Below, piece by piece: positions 53,501 to 58,809 of a stretch of DNA of 64,000 nt. Position 1 is the stretch's first letter. Each line of letters begins with the position of its first letter. Position numbers and translations under genes: made by a program. The notes under the pieces are model-generated. The model did not search any database, was not told where the DNA came from, and was given only the letters and a program-made list of their open reading frames with translations. The DNA is from Tubulanus polymorphus (lineage: Eukaryota; Nemertea; Palaeonemertea; Tubulaniformes; Tubulanidae), in NCBI RefSeq assembly GCF_964204645.1, contig NC_134035.1, forward strand, positions 3,424,001 through 3,488,000, read 5' to 3'.

Positions 53501-55927
53501 CACATCGGTTTACTGTACAGTCAAGATGTGAACAACGTATTAGACCAGCTTAATAACCTGGTAAGTACAGCAGATGTATCCTCCCCCTATATTGTAATAG
53601 ACCAGCTTAATAACCTGGTAAGTACAACAGATGTACTTATTTATCCTCCCCATCTATTACCCGGTATATTAGACTAGCTTAATAACCTTGTAGTTACAAT
53701 AATAACCTTGTATATACTCCTCTATATTGTATTAGACCTGGGCTCAGTTCCACAGTCCGGTGTTAAGATATCTGAGAGTTAACTCATTGAAAATGAACTG
53801 ATTTTAACTAAGAGTTAACTCTCACTCACCACAACTGTGGAACTGGATCCAGCTCAATAACCTTGTAAGTACGGCAGAGGTACTTTCATGTTCTCTCCTA
53901 TATTGTATTAGACCAGTTTAATAACTTTGTAAGTACGAGAGGTGTACTTATATATCTTTCTCTATATTGTACTAGATGAGCTTAATAACATCTTAAGTAT
54001 AGCTAACATATTTATTTAAAATGTATACAGAAAAATGATCCTCTTTGTAGGTTAAGGTTGTTGATTTTCATGAATTATGTGTTCCCTTTTGTGCATTATG
54101 AGTTTTTAGGCTTAGCTGCTCGGTAGATCATAGCCTCATATTGTGATTTGACCATAAACATCACTAGGGTTTCGAGTATATCCATCAGGAACCAGATCTG
54201 TAGTTCTTGTTAATACTGGAAGTCAAAGGAACATGAGTAGTACTTCTTTCCTAACTGTGGCACTGGGCAGAAACTGCACAATATTGTATTCAGTTTATCA
54301 TGTTTTTTTTTTCCTCATTTTGTTTCTAGCATGGTAACGATATAGATCTGAGACCGTTAGGAAGTCGCATGATGCAAAAACAATCGTTTACGGTCCACTG
54401 GGGACAAGACAATACCGGTGATATGTTATTCATGGAGGTGCGTACGTTATCATACGAATTGAAATCGACTATGTTCGAAGGATATGTCCACGAAATCAAA
54501 GTTATTGATTTGGTTTCCGACAAAACAAAATTCTGATAAGCCGCTTATGACAGCTTTCTTGTGTTTGATGAACCATTAAAATCGAATGTTATTTAGCTTA
54601 GTGAAACTGGGGGCTTGCGTTGGTGTATGAACCTATTAAGCAGCATTCACACTCATGTATTTAGAACGGTCTAAGCTTTGGTCGTTCCAATTTAGAATGG
54701 ACCAAGCATTACCACTGGTAAAAAGTTCTTGCTAACCTGATTTGTTCCATTTCAAAAGATCATACTAAAATCGGCCGACCAAAAGGACCGATCCAGATCT
54801 GTTCTGAATTTAAGGATGGACCATCTCTGTGTGCAAGAATAAGAAAGTCTTTGCTCTAAATTACCTATGAGTCATAGTATTGCATTAGTGGGGACCGTTG
54901 ATAACTGTTACAGCAGATTTGTGTGATATTGTCCATTCTAAATTGACCCGTTCTAGTTACAGGCCACACTAGAACGGACTAACTGACATTATTCTGAAGT
55001 GCGGCGATGAATTAAGTTTTTCTTCGTCGTTTGCAGGTTTGCGATGATTGTATAATACTACGGAGCGTCACCGGGTCGATCTGCGACCGTTGGTGGTACG
55101 AAAAATTAGTCAACATGACGTATTGCCCGAAAACGAAGGTGCTTTGTCTTTGGCGCAAACACAGCGGACAAACGCAACTGAATAAGTTCTATACGAAAAA
55201 GGTTCGTGTTTTCGTGTGAACAAACACTTCGCGATGATCGACGATGTGCTAAAAATCTAGACTGTAGACTGAAAATTTAACATGTTTATGTATACATTTT
55301 CATCAAATACATAGCACGTTTTTAATGCTAATTCTGAATATTCATGCGGTGAAATTTCTTCTATGTTGTTGAAATCATTGATCTGTTTTTCACGATTTCC
55401 AGTGCAAAGAATTATATTATTGCGTAAAAGACGCGATGGAAAAAGCAGCTGCAAGAAACAACGGGAAAGTCACCGGTGAGTTACTTCTTCATTTTGCTCT
55501 ATTTTCAAGCTAATTACTTCAATTGTCACTTCCACTTTCAACTATTATGGTTGGTGACTCTAGCTACCGACTACTATGGTGGTCCACACCAGCTATTATT
55601 GCGGGTGACTCCAGCTATCCTTATGGTTTGCTTCAACTTTTATGTCGGGTGACTCCAACTATTATGGTGGTTTACCATCAAATGGCATTTCATAAGATTA
55701 CTGAACACTGACTCATGAAGCTCGCCCCGTACCCCCCCCCCCCCTAAATCTGAATGTGACCACGGTATCTTGCTCTCGACGATTCTAAGCGAGCGCGCGC
55801 TCTCTCTTTATCATTCAAAGGCCAAGAATTAGGTGGCGAATTCCCCGTGCAGGATATCAAAACGGGACAAGGCGGGTTACTGCAAGTTTGCATGGAAGGC
55901 ATCGGACTGTTATTCGCGAACAGTAAG
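18528..55927 (+). CDS. MADD: MADD/DENN orthologue: Rab3/Rab27 GEF with death domain (26 coding exons found, 3' end missing)
   Basis: Exons: 18528-19159, 22177-22318, 23308-23466, 33562-33693, 34438-34551, 35293-35547, 36022-36180, 37425-37647, 38122-38232, 39328-39509, 40115-40176, 42336-42567, 43797-43914, 44421-44549, 44639-44753, 45259-45445, 46003-46194, 46666-46756, 47743-47844, 50093-50517, 52608-52761, 53223-53560, 54330-54437, 55037-55201, 55403-55475, 55821-55927. Total 4707 nt, 1569 codons, no frame conflict. The ATG at 18528 has a strong context (AAGATGG). Similarity to human MADD (about 1650 residues) runs from [14 protein letters not shown] to [14 protein letters not shown]. Known role: cytosolic and vesicle-associated GDP-GTP exchange on Rab3/Rab27, a link to kinesin-3 transport, and TNF receptor signalling through the death domain. 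The last exon (about 60-80 residues in human) is absent up to 64000. Optional in-frame exon 41419-41460 and an alternative donor at 53617 are listed separately. Confidence 0.93.
19160..22176. other. MADD intron 1: repeats only
   Basis: No exon was recognised. It holds a copy of the 'CTCCTTTAAA' interspersed family (about 19190-19575). At about 20640-20990 there is an imperfect tandem stretch with TTCAGTT / GAAGTG / GCTGATAA motifs. 'CAGGGAAAACT' type repeats lie near 21600-21670 and 22010-22070, and a truncated piggyBac-like MITE at about 21835-21966. Confidence 0.7.
21835..21966. mobile_element. piggyBac-like MITE, copy D (truncated)
   Basis: Contains AGTGATACACCGCACTGTGG, GTGATTCAACACACTGAGG, CTCCAGCACTT and the 3' end AGCGCTGAAAGGG, matching copies A and C. 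The left half is missing. Confidence 0.75.
22177..23466 (+). CDS. MADD: MADD exons 2-3: uDENN-cDENN junction
   Basis: Exons 22177-22318 and 23308-23466 encode residues 211-311. Landmarks are [49 protein letters not shown] and [18 protein letters not shown]. They align with human REIEAWIYRLLRSPVPVSG and [18 protein letters not shown]. The intron between them carries a short (CAG)n-like tract at about 22635-22695. Confidence 0.94.
22635..22695. repeat. Imperfect CAG/GCA microsatellite
   Basis: Interrupted CAG triplets (AGAAGCAGCAGCAGCAGACA) in MADD intron 2. A CTG-rich counterpart lies at 40018-40063. Confidence 0.8.
23675..25200 (+). repeat. 69-bp minisatellite, array 2 (about 22 copies)
   Basis: Unit blocks are TGTGTATCAGTCATCTCTAC, CTGGAGAGAAGTGATATTGG and CCCCTAGCCTATATCTGTAA. 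Because 69 is a multiple of three, one frame stays open for about 320 codons (repeat [20 protein letters not shown]), but this is a by-product of the unit length. Between about 24240 and 25000 the variants (GGTATTATT or GATATTATT, TACCTGG or TCCTTGG) cycle every three units, about 207 bp, a simple higher-order repeat. Orientation is opposite to arrays 1 and 3. Confidence 0.96.
25552..25806. mobile_element. MITE with GGGTCCGA-type TIRs, copy 2
   Basis: Starts CGGGTCCGACCTAAG and ends CTTAGATCGGACCCTG, a 15-bp inverted terminal repeat. The interior has TTGCCC and GGGCAAG blocks shared with 7455-7696. No ORF of its own. Confidence 0.8.
26660..27160 (-). pseudogene. Decayed non-LTR retrotransposon fragment (3' end of endonuclease-reverse transcriptase ORF)
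   Basis: Minus-strand pieces in shifting frames read [17 protein letters not shown], then [19 protein letters not shown], then ISYTLRKPS, then [16 protein letters not shown]. This order (CLRRIL, NEELWERT, HTLRKP) is typical of the C-terminal part of RTE- or CR1-like invertebrate reverse transcriptase ORFs. Frameshifts and stops break it, and the catalytic domain is absent. Family assignment is from recognised motifs only. Confidence 0.75.
27371..27393. repeat. Poly-G tract
   Basis: About 22 consecutive G residues in MADD intron 3. It could form a G-quadruplex or reflect an assembly-prone homopolymer. Confidence 0.9.
27500..28065 (+). repeat. Interspersed 'CTCCTTTAAAACTCCTT' repeat family, longest copy
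   Basis: The fullest copy. It has CGTCCCTACGACTCCTTGGT, CTTTGATTTGAGCAAAATGT, CAATTTTGAGAAATAGGCAA, GCCCAATTAGGCGGTTAACT and AGGAATGACTGATCTG. Others lie at 18000-18335, 19190-19575, 34562-34920 and 35640-35765. Confidence 0.7.
28658..28985. mobile_element. GC-rich MITE with GATCACACG ends, copy 1
   Basis: Starts TGCTGTGATCACACGG. The interior carries GGCTCGGGCC and GGGCCAAAT motifs and GCCTGATTAGAGAG. A relative at 41008-41297 ends CTCGTGTGATCGTGGC, the inverted counterpart, and shares GCACCCGT, TTTTGGTCGGG and GGCCTGATTAGAGAG. The right end of this copy is less clear. Confidence 0.7.
29580..29795. mobile_element. MITE with GGTTGGCAGCC end, copy 1 (degraded)
   Basis: Shares ACAGAAATGTGCAAGATGTT, TTGATTACTGATAATTT and TTTTCAGAGGTTGGCAGCC with copies at 42696-43366 and 48094-48289. 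The left TIR is decayed (GTCAACCATTCCTGATT). Confidence 0.75.
31268..31590. repeat. Tandemly duplicated polypyrimidine block (about 160 bp x 2)
   Basis: Two copies of a C/T-only stretch (CCCTCTCCCCTTCTCTCCCT...). Each is followed by GGCATCGACTGTTGTCACTATTGATC. Such one-sided purine/pyrimidine tracts can form triplex (H-DNA). Confidence 0.85.
33562..34551 (+). CDS. MADD: MADD exons 4-5: cDENN core
   Basis: Exons 33562-33693 and 34438-34551 encode residues 312-393: [57 protein letters not shown] and [12 protein letters not shown]. These are nearly invariant in animal MADD proteins. The intron between them begins with a 67-bp tandem array. The 3' part of exon 4 and 120 bp of the following intron were later copied to 37082-37290. 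Confidence 0.96.
33765..34215 (+). repeat. 67-bp tandem array with hammerhead-like units (about 7 copies)
   Basis: Units of about 67 bp: CAGTATTCCTGAAGATGACT, ATTAGAATATAGTC, GAAACGTTGAATAAAC, TACTAGCTCAACAAATT. Starts are spaced exactly 67 bp at 33964, 34031 and 34098. Each unit can be drawn as a hammerhead: stem I TATTC/GAATA, core CTGAAGA, one extra T, stem II GACTAT/ATAGTC, then GAA or AAA, and GTT at the cleavage site. Only the copy at 34098 keeps both CTGAAGA and GAAA; several others have G12 mutated to A. Single relatives lie near 35800 and 37240. Confidence 0.85.
34098..34160 (+). ncRNA. Hammerhead-ribozyme-like motif 3 (best unit of the 67-bp array)
   Basis: Stem I is TATTC with GAATA (5 bp). 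The core is CTGAAGA (N7=A). Stem II is GACTAT with ATAGTC, preceded by one unpaired T. GAA follows, then a minimal stem III (AT/GT, with a G-T wobble) and U17. The layout matches motifs at 15553-15592 and 36577-36617 although every stem sequence differs. Likely weak or inactive as a monomer. Confidence 0.35.
34562..34920 (+). repeat. Interspersed 'CTCCTTTAAAACTCCTT' repeat family, copy 4
   Basis: Shares TCCTTTAGTTTGAACAAAAT, TTTTGAGAAATAGGCAATTT, GGTTTACCGAGATAAACAGT and GATGTAAAAGTGATGTAGAC with the copy at 27500. It starts right after MADD exon 5. A further short piece lies at 35640-35765. Confidence 0.65.
35293..37647 (+). CDS. MADD: MADD exons 6-8: dDENN region
   Basis: Exons 35293-35547, 36022-36180 and 37425-37647 encode residues 394-605. 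Landmarks are [83 protein letters not shown] and [20 protein letters not shown]. All have close human counterparts (for example [20 protein letters not shown]). The intron between exons 7 and 8 contains a triplicated segment, an inverted-repeat element and a duplicated pseudo-exon. Confidence 0.95.
36446..36700 (+). mobile_element. Inverted-repeat element with hammerhead-like core (possible Penelope-type end)
   Basis: Contains AAAGCTTCATCAGGTGAATT near its left end and the inverse ATTCACCTGATGAAGCTTCT further right. It then ends with GGTTAACACGGCTACTCTAC. It interrupts a duplicated host segment, which marks it as an insertion. The right-hand block contains hammerhead-like motif 2. No protein is encoded. 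Confidence 0.65.
36577..36617 (+). ncRNA. Hammerhead-ribozyme-like motif 2
   Basis: In order: CAC (stem I), CTGATGA (consensus core), one extra A, GCTTCT / AGAAGC (stem II, 6 bp), GAA, AG/CT (two-pair stem III), C17, GTG (stem I). The core is identical to the classical CUGAUGA...GAAA hammerhead. Compared with motif 1, stems II and III differ in both strands but still pair. Activity is untested, and the one-base bulge before stem II is atypical. Confidence 0.5.
37082..37290 (+). pseudogene. Duplicated copy of MADD exon 4 3' half plus donor-side intron
   Basis: Near-identical to 33606-33815: it still reads [20 protein letters not shown], followed by [10 protein letters not shown]. It continues through the old donor into the first hammerhead-like repeat. 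The donor has changed from GTACGT to GTTTGG. A pyrimidine tract ending in CCCAG lies immediately before it and could serve as an acceptor, but spliced after exon 7 (phase 0) the frame hits a TGA. It would therefore act as a poison exon if used, or is simply dead. Confidence 0.85.
37721..38015. mobile_element. piggyBac-like MITE, copy E
   Basis: A 295-bp element between two TTAA tetramers (37717-37720, 38016-38019), with CCCTTTCAG and CTAAAAGGG ends. Internal AACACCTGTCAAACATAGTG and ACACCGCGCCGTGGTGT match copy C. It lies in the MADD intron between exons 8 and 9. Confidence 0.88.
38122..42567 (+). CDS. MADD: MADD exons 9-12: Ser/Asp-rich variable linker
   Basis: Exons 38122-38232, 39328-39509, 40115-40176 and 42336-42567 encode residues 605-801. 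Exon 9 carries [10 protein letters not shown] and [14 protein letters not shown], matching human SSSSYSSLGDFVSEMM. It ends with NSDINGDTP, where human has CDINGDTPN. Exon 11 contains [11 protein letters not shown]. The rest is Ser/Pro-rich, disordered and poorly conserved. Introns hold array 3 of the 69-bp satellite, a GATCACACG MITE and an optional microexon. Confidence 0.88.
38452..39210 (-). repeat. 69-bp minisatellite, array 3 (about 11 copies)
   Basis: Same unit as arrays 1 and 2, here in minus orientation (GTTACAGATATAGGCTAGGG and CCAATATCACTTCTCTCCAG on plus). It fills most of MADD intron 9. A minus-strand open frame of about 250 repeat codons is an artefact of the multiple-of-three unit. 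Upstream sequence (about 38332-38450) includes CCTGGGCAAAGCACTTG, also found near 45516. The satellite may therefore have grown from a dispersed element. Confidence 0.95.
40018..40063. repeat. CTG-rich microsatellite
   Basis: GCCGCTGCTGCTGCTGCTGC run in MADD intron 10, about 50 bp before exon 11. Confidence 0.85.
41008..41297. mobile_element. MITE with GATCACACG ends, copy 2
   Basis: Starts ACACAATCACATGAGACG and ends CTCGTGTGATCGTGGC. It shares TGGCCTGATTAGAGAGTG, TTTTTGGTCGGG and TTTGGCACCCGTTTGAA with 28658-28985. It lies in the MADD intron between exons 11 and 12. Confidence 0.75.
41419..41460 (+). CDS. MADD: Candidate optional MADD microexon (42 nt, basic peptide)
   Basis: Bounded by TTGTCGCAG and GTTAGT. 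It accepts two bases from exon 11 and passes two to exon 12, so inclusion adds exactly 14 in-frame codons rich in Lys and Arg ([12 protein letters not shown]). Human MADD is known for extensive alternative splicing in this linker. There is no direct evidence of use, and an (AT)n tract follows 30 bp later. Confidence 0.5.
41494..41540. repeat. (AT)n microsatellite
   Basis: Uninterrupted TA dinucleotides, about 23 repeats, in MADD intron 11. Confidence 0.95.
41572..41677. mobile_element. Short TIR element (about 106 bp)
   Basis: Ends AACCCTCTCCAGTC and GACTGGAAAGGGTT are 14-bp inverted repeats with one mismatch, and the left end abuts TTAA. It resembles the piggyBac-like MITEs in its outer bases but has a different interior. 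Confidence 0.65.
41705..41763. repeat. Duplicated short palindrome
   Basis: Two tandem 28-bp copies of TATGAGATACTGATCAAGTA + TCTC, each nearly self-complementary around TGATCA. Confidence 0.85.
42696..43366. mobile_element. MITE with GGCAGCCCT ends, copy 2, internally amplified
   Basis: Starts AGAGCTGCCGACTGCCTTCC and ends AGAGGTTGGCAGCCCT (inverted termini). Between them a 56-bp internal unit (GAACAGAAATATGAAAGATG, TTACTGAAGGTCTTACTGTT, GATTACTGATTAATTT) is repeated about nine times (42776-43290). The unexpanded copy at 48094-48289 has the unit once. It lies in the MADD intron between exons 12 and 13. Confidence 0.9.
43483..43590. mobile_element. Foldback hairpin MITE, copy 2
   Basis: Left arm ACGGTTTTATAGACTGGTAT and right arm GTACCGGTCTATAAAACCGG. 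The centre is TAACTTAATTGATAATGAATTGAGTTA. Closest to copy 3 at 44244-44351, in the next intron. Confidence 0.88.
43797..44753 (+). CDS. MADD: MADD exons 13-15: linker with Gln/Pro-rich segment
   Basis: Exons 43797-43914, 44421-44549 and 44639-44753 encode residues 802-922. Exon 13 contains [14 protein letters not shown]. Exon 14 is Gln/Pro-rich ([14 protein letters not shown]). Exon 15 reads [20 protein letters not shown], matching human [20 protein letters not shown]. Donors GTTAGT, GTACCG and GTGCGT; phases are continuous. Confidence 0.88.
44244..44351. mobile_element. Foldback hairpin MITE, copy 3
   Basis: Left arm ACTGGTTTCATAGGCTGGCA and right arm TACCAGTCTATAAAACCAGC form a hairpin about 50 bp long. 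It ends about 70 bp upstream of MADD exon 14. Confidence 0.88.
44876..45015. mobile_element. Foldback element of the 'CTGGTTCCATAG' type
   Basis: Termini GCTGGTTCCATAGTC and ACTATATGGAACTGGC are inverted, and the interior is a run of GGACTTAAGACCAGTCT / AGACTGGTCTTAAG-like palindromes. Diverged pieces of the interior recur at about 45040-45200, 47400-47480 and 53025-53120. All are in MADD introns. Confidence 0.7.
45259..46194 (+). CDS. MADD: MADD exons 16-17: conserved central helical block
   Basis: Exons 45259-45445 and 46003-46194 encode residues 922-1048: [49 protein letters not shown] and [20 protein letters not shown]. The human equivalents are [20 protein letters not shown] and GLGGMASIFGLLEIAQTHYY. 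The function of this block is not established. Confidence 0.93.
45661..45949. mobile_element. piggyBac-like MITE, copy F (reverse orientation, left end decayed)
   Basis: Contains ACTATGTTTGACAGGAGTTG, AATACACCGCGATGCAGTGT and CACACTGCAGTG, and ends AATACTGAAAGGG. The blocks match the reverse complement of copy C. It ends 53 bp before MADD exon 17. Confidence 0.78.
46666..47844 (+). CDS. MADD: MADD exons 18-19: variable linker; exon 19 uses a GC donor
   Basis: Exons 46666-46756 and 47743-47844 encode residues 1048-1112 ([13 protein letters not shown], then a Ser-rich segment ending TSNDPG). After exon 19 the sequence is CCAGGCAAGT. The only donor that keeps phase with exon 20 is GC at 47845, in an otherwise perfect CAG/GCAAGT context. 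GC-AG introns are a known minor class. Confidence 0.8.
48094..48289. mobile_element. MITE with GGCAGCCCT ends, copy 3 (unexpanded, 196 bp)
   Basis: Starts AGAGCTGCCAACTGTTCCTG and ends TTCAGAGGTTGGCAGCCCT. The subterminal TTTCAGTATTTGTTACT and GAGAAATACTGATTT are also inverted. It has one copy of the block that is amplified in 42696-43366. It lies in the MADD intron between exons 19 and 20. Confidence 0.88.
49850..50060 (+). repeat. Imperfect about 30-bp tandem repeat next to exon 20
   Basis: Degenerate units around GGCTCCAACAGGTTTTTGTT and CTGACTGGTTTGTATTGGCT run up to about 35 bp from the exon 20 acceptor. They contain many CAGGT and TGGTTTGTG strings that resemble splice signals. Function unknown. 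Confidence 0.7.
50093..52761 (+). CDS. MADD: MADD exons 20-21: region before the death domain
   Basis: Exons 50093-50517 and 52608-52761 encode residues 1112-1305. Exon 20 is Asp/Arg/Gly-rich and ends [14 protein letters not shown], matching human [14 protein letters not shown]. Exon 21 carries [17 protein letters not shown], then [14 protein letters not shown], the equivalent of human SQRVYLYEGLLGK. Human MADD has an alternatively spliced exon between these two blocks; none was recognised here. Confidence 0.9.
50640..50755 (-). mobile_element. tRNA-derived SINE head, minus orientation
   Basis: On the minus strand GCCGGTCTAGCGAGGCAGG resembles a pol III A box. CGGGTTCGAATCC follows as a textbook B box (GGTTCGANTCC). 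An A/T homopolymer lies at each edge. A related B-box segment lies in the opposite orientation at 50905-50990. Not a functional tRNA: the arms do not all close. Confidence 0.6.
50905..50990 (+). mobile_element. tRNA-derived SINE head, plus orientation
   Basis: Contains AGCGATGCCATCAGGTTCGA (B box) and CCAGGGGAAGGATGTCTCC, the same order as in the minus-strand copy about 200 bp upstream. The two form an inverted pair. Confidence 0.55.
51817..52083. mobile_element. piggyBac-like MITE, copy G
   Basis: A 267-bp element between TTAA at 51813-51816 and at 52084-52087, starting CCCTTTCAGTGTTA and ending AAGCACTGAAAGGG. The interior is reversed relative to copy C. It lies in the MADD intron between exons 20 and 21. 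Confidence 0.88.
52384..52425. repeat. Perfect 42-bp palindrome with no spacer
   Basis: ATCATGGACGTATAAACTAG + A is followed immediately by its exact reverse complement, with AGATCT at the centre. It lies about 180 bp upstream of MADD exon 21. Confidence 0.95.
53223..53560 (+). CDS. MADD: MADD exon 22: death domain
   Basis: Residues 1306-1418: [72 protein letters not shown] and VLDQLNNL. It aligns almost residue for residue with the human death-domain exon. The donor GTAAGT at 53561 fits exon 23 in phase 0. The last about 25 nt plus the donor are repeated several times downstream (see 53541-54000). Confidence 0.96.
53541..54000 (+). repeat. MADD: Tandem copies of the exon 22 end with its splice donor
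   Basis: The string TAGACCAGCTTAATAACCTG followed by GTAAGTAC recurs, with decay, near 53600, 53670, 53870 and 53910, and as a remnant near 53970. Copy 2 is intact: a donor at 53618 would extend exon 22 by 57 nt (19 codons, no stop, ending IDQLNNL). Copy 3 has lost the donor (TTGTAGTT). Copies near 53870 and 53930 keep GTAAGTAC. A foldback MITE (53745-53853) splits one copy. Confidence 0.9.
53745..53853. mobile_element. Foldback MITE with GTTCCACAG ends, copy 1
   Basis: Ends GGGCTCAGTTCCACAG and CTGTGGAACTGGATCC. The centre is AGAGTTAACTCATTGAAAAT paired with TAAGAGTTAACTCTC. It interrupts the TTAGACC/AGCTCAATAACC junction of the exon-end repeat. Relatives lie at 58697-58809 and 56180-56285. 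Confidence 0.85.
54330..55927 (+). CDS. MADD: MADD exons 23-26: C-terminal PH-like region
   Basis: Exons 54330-54437, 55037-55201, 55403-55475 and 55821-55927 encode residues 1419-1569: [78 protein letters not shown] and [20 protein letters not shown], ending FANSK before GTAAGA. The human protein continues with about 70 residues after this point (starting VFIELNHIKK). The acceptor of exon 26 (CATTCAAAG) is weak but in phase. Confidence 0.94.
54640..55005. mobile_element. Probable MITE with TAGAACGG-type ends
   Basis: GCATTCACACTCATGTATTT then TAGAACGGTCTAAG at the left; CACACTAGAACGGACTAACT at the right. The interior has TTTAGAATGGACCAAGCATT and CGGCCGACCAAAAGG. A fragment at about 63710-63810 shares TTTAGAATGGACCAAGCATA and CCAAAAGACC. 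TIR pairing is imperfect. Confidence 0.5.
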
Positions 55928-56179
55928 GTAAGAGACGAATCGTCAATGTTATCATCGTCTATATATATATATAATGAATGTCCTACTAGCCATACATGAA
56001 CGACGACTAACTGAGTTACAAAAACGATTCGATCAACGATAAAACCAAAAATACCGAACTTACAACGAGTTACAGACGTTATTGACACTTTTGATTGGTT
56101 GGTTGAGGAGAAAATTAAAAGGTTCTCATCAGCGACTGATTGCAATCGTGAAACATCTGAAACTTGAACGCGTATTACA

Positions 56180-56285
56180 ACAGATCCAGTTGCAGCGAGT
56201 TCGAATTAACTCGAAGAGTTGAAATTAGTTCATTTTCGAAGAGTTAACAAATCTTAAGTCGACGCCAAACTCGCAACTGGGTCCT
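56180..56285. mobile_element. Foldback MITE related to the GTTCCACAG family
   Basis: AGATCCAGTTGCAGCGAGTT at the left and AAACTCGCAACTGGGTCCT at the right are inverted. The interior has AAGAGTTGAAATTAGTTCAT, as in 58697-58809. Confidence 0.65.
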
Positions 56286-58696
56286 GGTTGAGTTGTTTTT
56301 ATCAGTAAGTATGTACATGTATATATTAAGTATAAAAGTCATTTACATTTCATGATTTATCATATCTGTTTGACATAGACATTATAATTACTATTGATAT
56401 TATTATTAGCATTATAATTACTATTATTATTATTAGTATGAATATTATCAGCATATATAGTTAGATAAGTGAGCGCTGTGGATGTACAAACTAAAGCCTA
56501 GTGTGACTGAGCCCGGTGTTTGAAACAGGAAAATAGTTTTGCGAAATTTGTTTTTTGAAATAAGGAAAGTAGTTTCAACCTGCTATGTGCGATGTCGGTC
56601 CTTGTCAGACATATCAGAGTAGCTACAAGAAGACACATAGTACGCTACTTGATATTTCGCTAAACCATGTTTCTTGTTCCGGAGCTATGCGCACAGTCAC
56701 GAAACAAGCAAGAAGATGTTTTCGTTTCTTGTTTATTTCGCGCTGTGCGCCTCTAGGCTTCCGTTTACATGTCCACGGTCAGTGGTATATTCGGTTCTAC
56801 TTGGTTTAAGTTTTTTTTTACTCGCCTTCGATCATCCTTCTGGACGTGGAAAACTCCCCCTACATTACCTCTTGGTGAATGTTTTTCATTTCTCCAAATA
56901 TATCTCCCAAGGTAGAAGTTGTGTTTTGAATCAATGTAGAATTGTGTAGAAATTAGTTTTGCCTACCTGTATTCCTCTACAGCTCAGCTACTCCTTAGAA
57001 AATTATTAAGAATTCTTGGTCATATTCGCGTGCAGCAGGGGTCGTCCATTTTGATCGTCTGCGCTCTTCGCTAAAACTTACCGGTATACGTACGCGACCA
57101 TACTGACCATCCGAATTGGCTTTGTGGCTTAACCTGGGTTAATTTCCCCGAAAACTCTTCATTAATTCAGTTAATGTTTAAGGAGTTGTTAACCTTTTTC
57201 GTGAAACTACGCGCTGAATTGATGAAAGAGTTGAATTCATTTGGTTTCACGGTTACTTTGAGCTTCGGGTGAAGTTCAATTCGGAACTATGCGACTGGAC
57301 CCTGCATGTTGCTATATGAAATAATGTCGGTTTGCCCATTCCCATCCTTCCACTCCCTCCCAATCTCTATCCAGTCCTTCTCCGTTAGATTTACCCTGAA
57401 GTTTGTTTTCATCTCTCAAAACCCCTCCTCTAGACCCCTCATCTTTCTCCCATTGTGTCTCTTGTTTGAATTTGATAGAAATGTAGTTGAACCGGCCACG
57501 ACGACAACATCAAATATGTTTTAGTCGTGGTTGGATCCTCGCCGGTATGTTCACTTGAGGAACTAGATTCGGTATTTACCCTTTCGGCCGACTAAAATAC
57601 TCGGGGCTTATTTGATATGGCATTTGTTTTGGAATGCCCCACCCCATCTGGTACAGTTCAAAAGTTGCAAGTTCGAATAAGAATCAATTTTTAAGTAAAA
57701 AACGATCAGTTTCGAGCCAAATTGTATCAACAATCTTGTTAAGTTCTACCTGCCTCTTGCAAGTTACTATCAATTTGATTCCACAAGATGATATATACCT
57801 ATTTAGATTTGATTGCCAAATCAAACCATGGACCTATATTTTCTAGGTCTTAATGCGGAAAACTACATTTCTATCGCATTATATCTTGCATTTCTATGGA
57901 CCCTTCGAACCTTTCTTCGTTCAAACCCTCTCTTTCTCTCTCTCTCTCTCTTAGAGAGAGTCTGTTCTGTATACTACTATCACGATGGTTTAGATATTCT
58001 AGAGGTAGTGTGTGCTAGTGTAGATAACAAAAACCACATTCTAAAAACTTCGAAAAACAGTTGTTTAATCTTCGAAAACAGCGGACCAGTAAATCTTCAT
58101 CTTCCTGATCGAAGATAACGTCTTTAAACTTCCTAGTCTAATAGTAGAATAGCCACAATCAAGCATAAATGATGATATATTTAGAAGCCCGCTATATACA
58201 AATTTGAAATTAGAGGATATCGTAGGCTTAAAGATTTAGAAGACAATGTTTTGGTCTATCACTAGGAAACCAACCTTGTCAGGTATCTTTTTTCTAATCT
58301 TAAATTTGTATATAATGAAGGCTTCCTTAGTCTAATGTCACCATCCACGCGGATGACCGGAAAGAAACGAAATTGAGAAGATCTCTCCGCAAACTCTTGA
58401 GAGAGAATAATCGCGTATTTCTTTTTTTCTGAAAACTGCTTCGTTCTCATTTTTGAGTTGATCTTCAGTTGCAGCTTTGATAACGCCGCTTTATCGCCGC
58501 TGCTCTGCATGCATTGGCAAAATGTTCTTCTTTTTTATATTCCTCTCACACTCGGAACGAACGTCGTCTATCCGAAATCACTGGTTGCTGTCTGCCATGC
58601 CCTGCTCATATCGGGAGGAGGACTCAATCCTGATAGTACAGAGCCTAAGTTGTTCTTTGTAATATTGATTTAGTAATATAGGAGTTGGCGAATCCT

Positions 58697-58809
58697 CTGG
58701 ACCTAGTTCCACAGTCATGAATTAGAGTTAACTCTGAGTTAAAGTTAGTTCATTTTCAATGAGTTAACTCTGAGTTAAGTCTGAACTCAGAACTGTGGAA
58801 CTGGACCCT
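58697..58809. mobile_element. Foldback MITE with GTTCCACAG ends, copy 2
   Basis: Ends CTGGACCTAGTTCCACAG and CTGTGGAACTGGACCC. The interior is palindromic around GAGTTAACTCTGAGTTAAAG and TGAGTTAACTCTGAGTTAAG. Confidence 0.85.
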
